Source: an uncultured Coxiella sp. (lineage in GTDB: Bacteria; Pseudomonadota; Gammaproteobacteria; Coxiellales; Coxiellaceae). Taken from it: a stretch of 64,000 nucleotides of DNA. The stretch spans positions 1-64,000 of the forward strand of contig CACNSC010000007.1 in NCBI GenBank assembly GCA_902623005.1, read 5' to 3'. The position numbers were made by a program, and so were the translations under genes. Position 1 is the stretch's first letter; the number at the start of each line of letters is the position of its first letter. Of this stretch, positions 40,855 through 50,751 are shown piece by piece. The notes under the pieces were generated by a model. The model made no database searches and was not told the origin of the DNA. It saw nothing but the letters and a program-made list of their open reading frames with translations.

Positions 40855-41946
40855 TTATGCAATGAGACTTCCATCTTCTGATTTCATTTTTGATGGGTGA
40901 TCTTCGATAACAGTTTCTATCAGTTTGATGGTTTGTTTAAGTCCGTCAGGCGGCAGCGAATTTGAGCCAGTTGTTTGCGGTGCCATGTTGTAATGCAGCG
41001 CCTGAGTAGACAATAATTTTTCAGAAATTTGACTGATGTTATTAAAGTAATTCGCAAATTGCTTAGCAGTGAGTTGTTGAGCACGTTGATTCTGAGGTTT
41101 GATAATTGTTGTTGGTAGCCCAATGTAAGCTGCTTCGTTGAGCAGTTGGCTACCAGGCGTGCAAATCAATGCGTCAGCGGTTAATAAGTCGGTTATGAAC
41201 TCACGATGACTGGTAGCATTTTGACAGAGGTTTTTTCTGCGATTGAAGGGTGTATTTCCGTAAAAAGACAATGATAATCCTTGGTCTTTTGTGAATCGCG
41301 TTATCTCAGAGTAATCGATTTTAAGTGCTTGATTGAAGTAGACAACGACATGGGTGCCTTGTGGTTGCCAGTGTGAGTCTGTGATGTAGCCAGGAAGAAT
41401 AGGGTTTACGCGATGAATGTTGAGCGGTGAATTTGGGGCTTTAAATGGTGTTGCATATATAGATAGATCTGACTGGGTGGAGCTAAAGTCAATCAAAGTT
41501 TGCAGTAGTTTGAGTTGAATCCTGTCGCGTTTTCCAGTCAATGATGATTGCTCTATGATTGGATTGTGGAAAGAGATATTGATTAGAGGGATGCCATTTT
41601 TGTTTGCGATGATGCTGCTTAAAAAATCATCGTCGGAAATAATAATATCAGGAGATTGCTGTAAGATAAGTTCGTTTAAAAACCGTTTGTGTTGCGAGAA
41701 ATACGGCAGGTATTTTGTGTAAAGGTTTTTGCAGTATCCTCTCATCGTGTTAGCAAAAAATGGTGGCTCTTGAGTGGAGTAGTTTACTAGGTTATTTGCG
41801 AAGTTCTGCTTTAAAAATGTTTTTGCAAGTCCATGTGAGATGATCTTTACCTGATGCCCATTGGCTTGTAGTGCCTGAATAACCGGTATGCTGCGGGCTG
41901 CGTGGCCTAGTCCCAAGCCATTGATGGAGTAGGTTATGTTCATCAT
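40855..41946 (-). CDS. Glycosyltransferase (MJ1255/UDP-GlcNAc transferase-like)
   Basis: ITYSINGLGLGHAARSIPVIQALQANGHQVKIISHG; TADALICTPGSQLLNEAAYIGLPTTIIKPQNQRAQQLTA. Confidence 0.8.
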   Translation of the reverse strand: MMNITYSINGLGLGHAARSIPVIQALQANGHQVKIISHGLAKTFLKQNFANNLVNYSTQEPPFFANTMRGYCKNLYTKYLPYFSQHKRFLNELILQQSPDIIISDDDFLSSIIANKNGIPLINISFHNPIIEQSSLTGKRDRIQLKLLQTLIDFSSTQSDLSIYATPFKAPNSPLNIHRVNPILPGYITDSHWQPQGTHVVVYFNQALKIDYSEITRFTKDQGLSLSFYGNTPFNRRKNLCQNATSHREFITDLLTADALICTPGSQLLNEAAYIGLPTTIIKPQNQRAQQLTAKQFANYFNNISQISEKLLSTQALHYNMAPQTTGSNSLPPDGLKQTIKLIETVIEDHPSKMKSEDGSLIA

Positions 41947-42036
41947 TCGTCCTTAAATGAATTTTAATCCTATAGTGTTGATTATTAACGTTTTTTTATG
42001 AGAATTCAATTAGAATTTTGAATTGACAAGTGGAAA

Positions 42037-42447
42037 TGGAGGCGGCGGGAATCGAACCCGCGTCCGCTGGTGATCTGCCCTCAGCTCTACATGTTTAGCC
42101 CAATCTATTATTTAACGATGGATTACCCGATCGGCAGGAATAAGTCCAACGCGAGCCCTGAGTTTTGACTAGTTCCCTATGGGCCATAGAGGCTAGCGAG
42201 CTTATATGCTATGACTACTCGAATCCCTGCCTATAAGCAAGCCGGGTGAGTAGGCTATGCCGTGTTTTTAAGACGGCAGATTCAGACTTTGTTATGCAGC
42301 AACAGCCACAGGTGCAAAGTTAGAATCATTAGCAGCTAGTTTCTTGTTTCCAGCTATTAAAGTTACAACATTGGGTTTTACGAGATTTGTTGTCTACTCG
42401 ACATGCACTTTAGGTTTAGCAACCCTCGTCGAAGCCAGGTCGCCCCC
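42037..42447 (-). ncRNA. ssrA: Transfer-messenger RNA (tmRNA); tag frame ANDSNFAPVAVAA*
   Basis: 5' GGGGGCGACCTGGCTTCGACG, 3' CGGGTTCGATTCCCGCCGCCTCCA, tag codons at 42292-42333; adjacent to smpB. Confidence 0.95.
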
Positions 42448-42509
42448 CTTATAACATTATAACCCTAGATGGCGAATTTTCAAGCCAGCATGATCTAACT
42501 GATTGATTT

Positions 42510-42983
42510 CTATTGCTTAAAATTTCGCTCTTGTTGGCGCTGCCAATCCTTTTCTTTGGCTGAGTGTCTTTTATCGTGGAGTTTTTTACCTTTAGCAATG
42601 GCTATGGTCGCTTTAATATGGTCACGGCTCCAATGCAAATCTAGAGGTACGATGGCATAACCTTGGCGGTCTTTTGCCTTCTGTAACTTGCTGATTTCAC
42701 GACGATTAAGTAGAAGTTTTCGCGTTCTGGTGGGGTCAGGATCGATATGAGAAGAAGCACTGACCAATGGTGATATGTGGGCGCCTAGCAGCCAAGCTTC
42801 ACCATCTTTGAGAAGTACATAACTTTCTTTTAGTTGCGTGCGGCCAGCTCTGATGCTTTTGACCTCCCACCCTTCTAAAACCAAGCCAGCCTCAAATTTG
42901 GTTTCGATAAAGTAGTCATGAAATGCCTTTTTGTTACGTGCAATATCGCGACTTGGAGTGCTTTTTTGAGTTTGATTGTTCAT
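42510..42983 (-). CDS. smpB: SsrA-binding protein
   Basis: [51 protein letters not shown] 42983 likely. Confidence 0.97.
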   Translation of the reverse strand: MNNQTQKSTPSRDIARNKKAFHDYFIETKFEAGLVLEGWEVKSIRAGRTQLKESYVLLKDGEAWLLGAHISPLVSASSHIDPDPTRTRKLLLNRREISKLQKAKDRQGYAIVPLDLHWSRDHIKATIAIAKGKKLHDKRHSAKEKDWQRQQERNFKQ

Positions 42984-43035
42984 GATTGGGGGTATAATAT
43001 CAGCGTGCATGGGTTTTTTCGAGGATAGATTGATT

Positions 43036-43467
43036 ATGGCTAGAATTCAAAGAGAGCTGATGGTGCCGCATTCGGCTGCTCAAATGTACAGTTTAGTCAA
43101 TGATGTTGAGCGTTATTCTGACTTTTTGCCCTGGTGTGTCTCAAGTCGTATTTTACATCGAGATACTTCTTCGGTTTCAGCGAGTCTATCCTTTGCAAAA
43201 GGTAGTATGCAAAAATCTTTTTCGACAAAAAATACACTAATGCCTCCTGGTCAGATACACATGACGCTATTGGAAGGGCCGTTTAAACACTTATCTGGAA
43301 TGTGGACATTTCACGAAACAGCCCGTGAGCAATGCCGTGTTGCTTTAGATTTGGAGTTTGAGTTTTCTAATCGTGTTCTAGCCATGATGTTTGGCCCCAT
43401 GTTTCACAAGATTGCACAGACCATGGTGGTCTCTTTTAGTAATCAGGCCAATCAGGTGTATGCATGA
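43036..43467 (+). CDS. ratA: RatA-like toxin / START-like (coenzyme Q-binding) protein
   Basis: [36 protein letters not shown]; divergent from smpB. Confidence 0.9.
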   Translation: MARIQRELMVPHSAAQMYSLVNDVERYSDFLPWCVSSRILHRDTSSVSASLSFAKGSMQKSFSTKNTLMPPGQIHMTLLEGPFKHLSGMWTFHETAREQCRVALDLEFEFSNRVLAMMFGPMFHKIAQTMVVSFSNQANQVYA

Positions 43468-43742
43468 CATGCACTGTAACTGTGGCTTATGGGTCACGTA
43501 CTCAACAGATTGAGATAGATTGTCAGATTGAGGCTGATCAGACTGTGTTGCAGGCGATAGAAAGATCTGGGGTTCTTGAGCGCTTTCCGGAGATTGACAT
43601 CTCTCAGCAATCAGTTGGAATTAACAGTCGATTGGTAAATCTATCGAGTAAGGTTCAGCCAAATGATCGCATCGAAATCTATCGCCCACTCACGCTTGAA
43701 CCGATGCAAGCTCGGCGATTGCGAGCGGAAAAAAATCGCTGA
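43464..43742 (+). CDS. rnfH: RnfH family (UPF0125) ubiquitin-like protein
   Basis: VLQAIERSGVLERFPEIDISQQSVGINSRLVNLSSKVQPNDRIEIYRPLTLEPMQARRLRAEK. Confidence 0.93.
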   Translation: MTCTVTVAYGSRTQQIEIDCQIEADQTVLQAIERSGVLERFPEIDISQQSVGINSRLVNLSSKVQPNDRIEIYRPLTLEPMQARRLRAEKNR

Positions 43743-43744
43743 AA

Positions 43745-44056
43745 CTATGCCGTTTCGATTCGAGTGACGTAGTTATTCTTTGTGGTGATGATCAATTTCT
43801 TCTTGAGGATAGCGTTACTGTTTTGGGCTTGATAGGTGTAAACGTATAGAAGCTGATCGTTATAAATATTAATAAGTAAAGGTGTGCCTAGTTTAGCTAC
43901 CACTGCGTTGGCCGACATTCCAGTTTTAATGGCGTTGATGTTTTGTTCGTTAAGAACATTGCCTTGTTGCACGGGTGGTTGATATGGTTTGATGCAACCC
44001 TCGAGGCAGATTGAAATCAACACGAATAGAGATAGAAGTTTGATGTTTTTGAGCAT
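43745..44056 (-). CDS. bamE: Outer membrane protein assembly factor BamE
   Basis: Lipobox LEGC; QPPVQQGNVLNEQNINAIKTGMSANAVVAKLGTPLL; divergent from fur. Confidence 0.92.
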   Translation of the reverse strand: MLKNIKLLSLFVLISICLEGCIKPYQPPVQQGNVLNEQNINAIKTGMSANAVVAKLGTPLLINIYNDQLLYVYTYQAQNSNAILKKKLIITTKNNYVTRIETA

Positions 44057-44121
44057 GTGTAATGTCGCTGATTTAAGAAAAAAAGTTCGCTGATATTAAC
44101 TGATTTAAATGGGAGAGTCAC

Positions 44122-44547
44122 TTGAAAGATGAGCAGCTGAGACAGCTTGGTTTAAAGGTAACCAATCAGCGTTTGAAAGTATTGCAGCTTTTGAGCGAGC
44201 CCAACATTGGTCATGTCAGTGCTGAGGATATTTACGACCGTTTGAAGCGGCAGGGTGATGATATCGGTTTAGCGACTGTGTACCGTGTCTTGGGTCAATT
44301 CGAGCAGGCAGGCTTAGTGATTCGCCACAGTTTTGAGGATGATCGTTCGGTGTTCGAGCTTGATGATGGTGAGCATCACGATCATATGGTTTGCGTGCGT
44401 TGTCAAAGTGTCATTGAATTTGTTGATCCAGTGATTGAGCAGCGTCAAAAGGAAATTGCAGCACGCTATCACTATAAAATGGAAGATCATGATCTAATCA
44501 TTTATGGCGTGTGTCCGGCATGCCAGCGTGCCCCTTCTGACGCTTAA
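44122..44547 (+). CDS. fur: Ferric uptake regulator Fur
   Basis: LGLKVTNQRLKVLQLL...DIGLATVYRVLGQFEQAGLV...HHDHMVCVRCQSVIEF; TTG start. Confidence 0.96.
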   Translation: MKDEQLRQLGLKVTNQRLKVLQLLSEPNIGHVSAEDIYDRLKRQGDDIGLATVYRVLGQFEQAGLVIRHSFEDDRSVFELDDGEHHDHMVCVRCQSVIEFVDPVIEQRQKEIAARYHYKMEDHDLIIYGVCPACQRAPSDA

Positions 44548-44781
44548 TAATTACTGTGATTCGTTGAAAAAATACATTTCTATTGTTTGTTGGAGAATGG
44601 CTCTCAACCTAGGCTGAGATGAGTTTCTGATGAAAGAATGTTGCTGTGTGCAAATAGAGACATGCATTGAGCTGAGAAATGGGTCGGTGTATTAGAGTTC
44701 CAGGCAACTTATCAAATTATTAAGTGGCTAAAAGCTGCCTTAATGTTATTGACGCTGATTATATATCTGTATAGCATGCCT

Positions 44782-44796
44782 TCAAGTTAAACTTGA
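44782..44796. promoter_or_regulatory. Operator-like palindrome upstream of cyoE
   Basis: TCAAGTT-A-AACTTGA perfect 7-bp arms. Confidence 0.4.
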
Positions 44797-44905
44797 GCAC
44801 AGAACGACCAATTTTTTTGAGGGTATTTGTTCAGCAATGGCTGTTACGAACTGCTGTCTTAAGTGTAAGTCATTATTCTAGCTCTCTTAATCCATAGGGT
44901 ATCAA

Positions 44906-45748
44906 ATGCGTTATATCTCTCTGGTCAAGCCAGGGATCCTAATGGGTAACAGCGTTACTTTATTAGGTGGCTTTTTTCTAGCAATGCACGGACAGCAGTT
45001 TCAGTGGTCTTCCTTATTTTGGGCTTGGTTAGCAATGTCCATGGTGATTGCCTCCGGCTGTATTCTTAATAACTTTATTGATCGTGATATTGATGCCTTG
45101 ATGGAAAGAACTCAAACGCGCCCATCGGTGACAGGTGATGTGTCATTGGCATCTGGGTGTTGCTTAGCGACCGTCTTGCTTTGCTTGGGTTTAGTCATCA
45201 TGTGGTGCATGGTTAATGTGGTAGCTTGTTATGCGGCATCGTTAGGTTGGTTTGTTTACGTGGTACTTTACAGTTTGTGGTTTAAAAGACGCTCGCTCTG
45301 GGGTACTGCGATTGGTGGTGTCGCCGGAGCTATGCCGCCAGTTGTGGGTTGTCTAGCAATCTATAATCAGCTTAACTGGCAGGTGTTTGTTTGGTTTGCG
45401 CTCCTCTTCTGTTGGCAGATCCCTCATTCGTATGCCATTGCTTTGTACCGTGACAAAGACTATCGAGCAGCCAACATCCCAGTATTAACCTGGCGCTGCT
45501 CTCGCTGGGTTACTCAGCTGTGCATGCTTGCTCTCACGGCTATGTTTAGTGTGTTCGTTATATCGCCTTATGTTCTAGGTTGGTTGAATCTTACTTATGG
45601 CTTTATCGCTATCGCCGCCAGTGTGTTGTGGTTAACCTATGCTTTATTAGGTTTTTGGTCTCATGATTTAGTTTCATGGGGGCGCCGTATGTTTATTATT
45701 TCATTGATTATCATCAATGCGACCGTGATAGGGATGTTGCTTGGCTAA
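44906..45748 (+). CDS. cyoE: Protoheme IX farnesyltransferase (heme O synthase)
   Basis: LVKPGILMGNSVTLLGGFFLA, NNFIDRDIDALMERTQTRP, WQIPHSYAIALYRDKDYRAANIPVL. Confidence 0.95.
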   Translation: MRYISLVKPGILMGNSVTLLGGFFLAMHGQQFQWSSLFWAWLAMSMVIASGCILNNFIDRDIDALMERTQTRPSVTGDVSLASGCCLATVLLCLGLVIMWCMVNVVACYAASLGWFVYVVLYSLWFKRRSLWGTAIGGVAGAMPPVVGCLAIYNQLNWQVFVWFALLFCWQIPHSYAIALYRDKDYRAANIPVLTWRCSRWVTQLCMLALTAMFSVFVISPYVLGWLNLTYGFIAIAASVLWLTYALLGFWSHDLVSWGRRMFIISLIIINATVIGMLLG

Positions 45749-45849
45749 GCGCATTATTCTTTTGCGGCTGAGATAGTGTCTCGTTGAGTATATAAATTGA
45801 ACTAATCGTTGAAAAATCTCGTAAATACCGCATGATACAAGGGCTTTGC

Positions 45850-45879
45850 TTGACAAGTTCTTTTTTTGCTTGGTATAAA
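45850..45879 (+). promoter_or_regulatory. Sigma-70 promoter of the HU gene
   Basis: TTGACA - 18 nt - TATAAA. Confidence 0.65.
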
Positions 45880-45929
45880 CAACGCTTTTACACGGACGAT
45901 AATTCGGTCTAACACCTAGGGGATATTTT

Positions 45930-46226
45930 ATGAATATGAATAAACAAGATTTAATCGATACTATGGCTGCAGAGGCGGGTATTACAAAAACAGCAGCTGA
46001 AACTGCATTAAACGCATTCACAAATTCAGTCACAAATTGCCTACGTGAAGGTGGCAGTGTCGCCGTGATGGGTTTTGGGAAGTGGGAATCGGGTCATCGT
46101 CCAGCTCGCACAGGTAGAAATCCTCAAACAGGTGCTGCAATTGAAATTGCTGCGTCAAATGTTGCTAAATTCAAAGCTGGTAAGGCACTAAAAGACGCCC
46201 TAAACGAAGCTGCTGTAACAGCGTAA
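45930..46226 (+). CDS. DNA-binding protein HU
   Basis: MNKQDLIDTMAAEAGITKTAAETALNAF...GFGKWESGHRPARTGRNPQTGAAIEIAASNVAKFKAGKALKDA. Confidence 0.97.
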   Translation: MNMNKQDLIDTMAAEAGITKTAAETALNAFTNSVTNCLREGGSVAVMGFGKWESGHRPARTGRNPQTGAAIEIAASNVAKFKAGKALKDALNEAAVTA

Positions 46227-46267
46227 TTTTTTTATTGATAATCGAAACGTTTTCGTTTATCTTCTTC

Positions 46268-46316
46268 GCCTCTGTTGTCATCGATTTTTAATTCGGAGTC
46301 ATCAGAGGCTTTTTTA
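46268..46316 (+). terminator. Rho-independent terminator of the HU gene
   Basis: GCCTCTG ... CAGAGGC followed by TTTTTTT. Confidence 0.75.
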
Positions 46317-46318
46317 TT

Positions 46319-46394
46319 GGGTGCTTAGCTCAGTTGGTAGAGCGTCGCCCTTACAAGGCGAATGTCGGGGGTTCAAATCCCTCAGCACCCACCA
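46319..46394 (+). tRNA. tRNA-Val (TAC)
   Basis: Acceptor GGGTGCT/AGCACCC, anticodon TAC, T-loop GGTTCAAATCC, encoded CCA. Confidence 0.97.
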
Positions 46395-46411
46395 TAGATA
46401 ATGAATGTCGC

Positions 46412-46488
46412 GGAGTGGTAGTTCAGTTGGTTAGAATACCGGCCTGTCACGCCGGGGGTCGCGGGTTCGAATCCCGTCCACTCCGCCA
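46412..46488 (+). tRNA. tRNA-Asp (GTC)
   Basis: GGAGTGG/CCACTCC acceptor, CCTGTCACGC anticodon arm, encoded GCCA. Confidence 0.97.
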
Positions 46489-46601
46489 TGTTTATTAAAG
46501 TCATAAATTCTTTCTTGCAATCGCTGAAATAATTCTCGCTAGAATTTGTTATCTTTCGTTGCTATCATCCTTTCACTTCAAACGCATAGGGATAGATAAG
46601 C

Positions 46602-48503
46602 ATGCTACAAAAAATGAATGAGGTCATTAAAGGCTGGGTAGCAGGGGTCATCATTGCGATTATTGGTGCAACTTTTGTAATGTGGGGTGTGTCGTCCTAC
46701 ATTGGAAGTTCAAAAGGCGCTCAAGCGACGGTTGCAAAAGTCAACGGTTATAAAATAACTGAGCAAATGTTTTCAGGTCAGTTCCGTCAATTAAAAAATG
46801 GTTATTTACAGCAAGCGGGTTTGTCATCTCTGCCGGCGGAGAGTGCAGACCAGCTAAAGCAGTACGTGTTACAGAGAATGATTGAGCAGCAGTTGTTATT
46901 GCAGCAGGCTGATAGAGCTCATTTTGCTGTCTCGCCACAACAAGTTCAGGCGTTATTGATGCAAGATCCAGCGCTACAAGTGAATGGTAAATTTTCGAGG
47001 CAGCGACTTCGCGCAGCAATGTATCAATCGGGTGCGAGTAACTTGAATGAGTTTTACTCGAACATTCATCAGGAGGTTTTAATTAACCAGGTGAGTGCTG
47101 GTATCGATTTATCAAGTTTTGTCTTACCCGCCGAGTTAAATCAAGCGTATGGGCTAATGCACCAAGAGCGGCATATAGGTTATTTCAAGTTGCCACTCTC
47201 TATGTTTAGCTCAAAGGTTAAGGTTTCATCAGAGGATATCAAGAAAGATTATGAAATAAATCAAGATCGATACATGGCACCCATGCAAGCAAGCTTTGAT
47301 TACATTTTATTGGACCCGAAAGAGGTTTCTAAATCGATAAATGTGTCTGATAAGCTGATCAAGCAGTACTATCAAGATCATCTGTCAAATTATGTCTCCA
47401 CCAGTCGTTGGCAAGTTACCGTATTTAAGCTTTCACCCAGCGATACAGATAAGCAAACCAGTCAGCAGTTAATGGCCCGAGCTCAACAGTTTTTAAAATC
47501 AGCTAGAACCTCGAAAAATATTGCTAAAATAGCATCCGATAATGGTTTTGTGTCATCGCAACAATGGTTGCAAGCGTCCAACCCATTGGTGTCTGATGAG
47601 GAATTAAAAAAGATGGATGTTGGTTCGTTGTCATCGCCGATAGTGAATAAAGATGGCGTGGTTGTGTTGAAGCTCGATAAGTTTCAGGCAGCTAAGACAC
47701 AGTCGATTGACTCAGTTCGTCAGCAGATAGTTGGCTTGTTAACAAGCCAGCAATTGGAGCAAGTCATGTCACGTGATACTGAGCAGCTTAGCCAGATCAG
47801 TTATACGGACCCTGATTCCTTGGCGCCAGCTGCTAAGGCGTTGCAGTTGCCAATACTCACATCAAAGATGATGCCAAAAAGTGGTTTAGAGTCCGGATTG
47901 TTTTCAGATGCTGCTGTACTACAGGCAGCTTTTGGTGATGAGGTGATACAGCAAGGTTACAACAGTTCCCCGGTAGCGTTGAAGGATGGGAGTATTCTAG
48001 TTTTAAGACGGCGTCAGGTAATTGAAAGTCATCAGCTGCCATTGAGTGAAGTAAAAGATCAAATTCAGGCTAAATTAACCAAGCAACGTATTGAGGAGCT
48101 AGCCGGAGTAAAGGCCTACTCACTGAAAAAAGCACTTGGCTCTGGTCAATCTACAGCTAAGCTGGCGCAGGATAACGGTTTGAGTTGGAAAGAAGTAGCG
48201 GCCTTGTCTCGAGACAGTCAGGAAGTTCCGAAGGATTTGGTGCATGCTGTTTTCAACGCTTCAATCAAAAAAAATCAAATAACGACAGGAAGCGCTTTGG
48301 TTGATGATGCTGATTATTATGTATACAAGGTCTATGGTTTTAAAAACCCTCTGGACAGTGTCAGTAATAAGGCTGATTTAAAGGCGCTAAAAGAGCAGTT
48401 GGTTAAAGCGCAATCTCAAATTGATTATGCGGCTTATACAAACAGTGTACGTGAAAAAGCATCGATCAAAATTTACCAAGATGCCCTCGCTGAGGTGCAA
48501 TAG
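46602..48503 (+). CDS. ppiD: SurA N-terminal domain / peptidyl-prolyl isomerase PpiD
   Basis: 633 aa; N-terminal TM GVIIAIIGATFVMWGVSSYIG, SurA-like N region, parvulin-like segment; near HU as in many gammaproteobacteria. Confidence 0.9.
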   Translation: MLQKMNEVIKGWVAGVIIAIIGATFVMWGVSSYIGSSKGAQATVAKVNGYKITEQMFSGQFRQLKNGYLQQAGLSSLPAESADQLKQYVLQRMIEQQLLLQQADRAHFAVSPQQVQALLMQDPALQVNGKFSRQRLRAAMYQSGASNLNEFYSNIHQEVLINQVSAGIDLSSFVLPAELNQAYGLMHQERHIGYFKLPLSMFSSKVKVSSEDIKKDYEINQDRYMAPMQASFDYILLDPKEVSKSINVSDKLIKQYYQDHLSNYVSTSRWQVTVFKLSPSDTDKQTSQQLMARAQQFLKSARTSKNIAKIASDNGFVSSQQWLQASNPLVSDEELKKMDVGSLSSPIVNKDGVVVLKLDKFQAAKTQSIDSVRQQIVGLLTSQQLEQVMSRDTEQLSQISYTDPDSLAPAAKALQLPILTSKMMPKSGLESGLFSDAAVLQAAFGDEVIQQGYNSSPVALKDGSILVLRRRQVIESHQLPLSEVKDQIQAKLTKQRIEELAGVKAYSLKKALGSGQSTAKLAQDNGLSWKEVAALSRDSQEVPKDLVHAVFNASIKKNQITTGSALVDDADYYVYKVYGFKNPLDSVSNKADLKALKEQLVKAQSQIDYAAYTNSVREKASIKIYQDALAEVQ

Positions 48504-48627
48504 TTACAAGGCAAGTATTCGCTCTTTAATTTGAGTTTGCTATTTTGAGTGACAGTGTGCATAACCATTGTTTATGACTGCTGACTTAGCTAATATGGCA
48601 CCAATAATTTAGGTGATGGAAAATTTT

Positions 48628-49395
48628 ATGCGAAAGTTCCTTATCGCTGCCAATTGGAAAATGAACGGCAACCGAGATAGTGTAGACAAGCTAGCCAGTG
48701 AGCTTGCTAATAGTTGCTCAGATAATGATACCGTTGATTGGGTTGTTTGCCCAAGTTCTGTTCATATCTCTCAAGTGCAGCAAATGCTGAGTTCGACGCC
48801 AATTGCTATTGGTGCGCAATCAGTCAGTGATTCTGAAGATGGCGCTTTTACCGGTGATATTTCTGCTGCCATGATTAAAGACCAGGGCTGCGAATTTGTC
48901 ATTATTGGTCATTCTGAAAGACGGACATACCACCATGAGACTAACTCTGATGTTGTGGCTCAGTTGGAAAAGGCCTTGAATGTTGGTTTGAAGCCAATTA
49001 TTTGTATAGGGGAATCAGCAGAGCAACGACAGGCGGGTCTTGTTGAGCAGACAATCCATCAGCAGTTACAGCCAGTGCTTGATAGTTTGCCGTCTCAAGA
49101 GTCTCTCGCCGAGTGCATCATCGCGTACGAGCCTATTTGGGCGATTGGTACGGGGGTCAATGCAACACCTGAACAAGCTCAGTCTGCACATCATGCTATT
49201 CGACAGATGTTGATGGAATATGATTCTGAATTGGCGGCTCTTATTAGGGTTATCTACGGTGGTAGCGTTAAGTCCTCTAACGCAGCCAGTTTATTTGAAA
49301 TGCCCGATATTGATGGCGCATTAGTTGGTGGGGCATCTTTATTGGCTCAGGAATTTCTTAAAATAGGTGAGTTATGCAATCGATCTTATTGTTAG
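48628..49395 (+). CDS. tpiA: Triosephosphate isomerase
   Basis: FLIAANWKMNGN, EFVIIGHSERR, AYEPIWAIGTG, YGGSVKSSNA. Confidence 0.98.
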   Translation: MRKFLIAANWKMNGNRDSVDKLASELANSCSDNDTVDWVVCPSSVHISQVQQMLSSTPIAIGAQSVSDSEDGAFTGDISAAMIKDQGCEFVIIGHSERRTYHHETNSDVVAQLEKALNVGLKPIICIGESAEQRQAGLVEQTIHQQLQPVLDSLPSQESLAECIIAYEPIWAIGTGVNATPEQAQSAHHAIRQMLMEYDSELAALIRVIYGGSVKSSNAASLFEMPDIDGALVGGASLLAQEFLKIGELCNRSYC

Positions 49396-49670
49396 TACAT
49401 ACGTTGGTTTGTGTTTTTATAATTGTGCTCGTATTGTTGCAGCACGGTAAGGGTGCTGACGTCGGTGCGGCATTTGGCAGTGGTAGCTCCAATACGATGT
49501 TTGGCAGCGAAGGCTCTTTGCCCTTTTTAGTTAAGGTTACTTGCGTTTTAGCGGTCATTTTTTACTTGACCAGTATTAGTCTCGGGCACATTGCTGGTGT
49601 TCAATCTAGACAACAACAATCGCAGGTGCCGACTACTTCAGTGCCTAATGTGCCTATGCCGTCGCAGTGA
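49374..49670 (+). CDS. secG: Preprotein translocase subunit SecG
   Basis: VLVLLQHGKGADVGAAFGSGSSNTMFGSEGSLPFLVKVT. Confidence 0.95.
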   Translation: MQSILLLVHTLVCVFIIVLVLLQHGKGADVGAAFGSGSSNTMFGSEGSLPFLVKVTCVLAVIFYLTSISLGHIAGVQSRQQQSQVPTTSVPNVPMPSQ

Positions 49671-49697
49671 TTGTCGTGAGGATTTGAGGGGTTTAAA

Positions 49698-49784
49698 GCC
49701 GAAGTGGTGAAATTGGTAGACACGCAGCCTTGAGGGGGCTGTGACTGTATGGTCGTGTCGGTTCGAGTCCGACCTTCGGCACCA
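49698..49784 (+). tRNA. tRNA-Leu (GAG)
   Basis: GCCGAAG/CTTCGGC acceptor, long variable arm, anticodon loop TTGAGGG, encoded ACCA. Confidence 0.97.
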
Positions 49785-49860
49785 TCTTATCTGATCGTGT
49801 GAATGATGATTGTGTTTGGCATAATACGTTGATTTGAGATTATCTTCGAGAGGACGATGA

Positions 49861-50217
49861 ATGTTAGCTGCATACATGAGTATCTTTATTTTTATGGTAT
49901 TTGCAGTTGCTATTGGGGTGACTGCATTAACATTTGGTAAGCTTTTAGGTAAGCGAATTCCCTCTGCCGGTAAGGATGGTCCGTATGAGTGTGGTTTTGA
50001 CCCAATGGAGCATGCTCGACTTCCGTTTGATGTTCGATATTATTTGGTCGCTATCCTATTTATATTATTTGATCTTGAGACGGCTTTTTTATTTCCTTGG
50101 GCTAAAGTGATTCGTCACCTATCAGGACCTGGATTCTGGGCTGCAATTTTTTTCTTAGGGGTGTTACTGGTAGGTTTTGTCTATGAGTGGAAGCAAGGCG
50201 CACTGGAGTGGCAATAA
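49861..50217 (+). CDS. nuoA: NADH-quinone oxidoreductase subunit A
   Basis: [41 protein letters not shown]. Confidence 0.97.
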   Translation: MLAAYMSIFIFMVFAVAIGVTALTFGKLLGKRIPSAGKDGPYECGFDPMEHARLPFDVRYYLVAILFILFDLETAFLFPWAKVIRHLSGPGFWAAIFFLGVLLVGFVYEWKQGALEWQ

Positions 50218-50252
50218 AATTGACGGTTTCTTTAGGTGTTTAGGTATTACTT

Positions 50253-50732
50253 ATGAAATTACAGCAAGAAAATCATCAGGGGTTTGTATTAACCTCCTCT
50301 AATGCCTTGATCAATTGGGCACGTGCCGGCTCATTGTGGCCAATGACATTTGGCTTGGCTTGCTGTGCGGTTGAAATGATGCATGCCTGGATGTCTCGGT
50401 ATGATATGGATCGATTTGGAGTGATCCCACGTCCCAGTCCACGCCAGTCTGATGTTATGATTGTGTCCGGTACGCTAGTCAATAAAATGGCTCCGGCTTT
50501 ACGACGAGTTTACGACCAAATGGCAGAGCCTCGATGGGTTATCTCTATGGGTTCATGCGCAAACGGTGGCGGTTATTATCATTACTCCTATTCCGTGACA
50601 CGTGGTTGTGATCGAATTGTTCCTGTTGATATTTATGTGCCGGGTTGTCCTCCCTGTGCTGAGGCCTTGGTCTACGGCGTCATACAGTTGCAAAATAAGA
50701 TTACCCGAAAGCAACAATTTGATAGAGATTAA
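50253..50732 (+). CDS. nuoB: NADH-quinone oxidoreductase subunit B
   Basis: [42 protein letters not shown]. Confidence 0.98.
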   Translation: MKLQQENHQGFVLTSSNALINWARAGSLWPMTFGLACCAVEMMHAWMSRYDMDRFGVIPRPSPRQSDVMIVSGTLVNKMAPALRRVYDQMAEPRWVISMGSCANGGGYYHYSYSVTRGCDRIVPVDIYVPGCPPCAEALVYGVIQLQNKITRKQQFDRD

Positions 50733-50751
50733 TTCAGTGAGGATTTCATAG

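Noticed and set aside
45701-46033. 110-aa minus-strand ORF over the cyoE-HU junction
   Set aside because: Overlaps the HU start and promoter antisense; no recognisable product.
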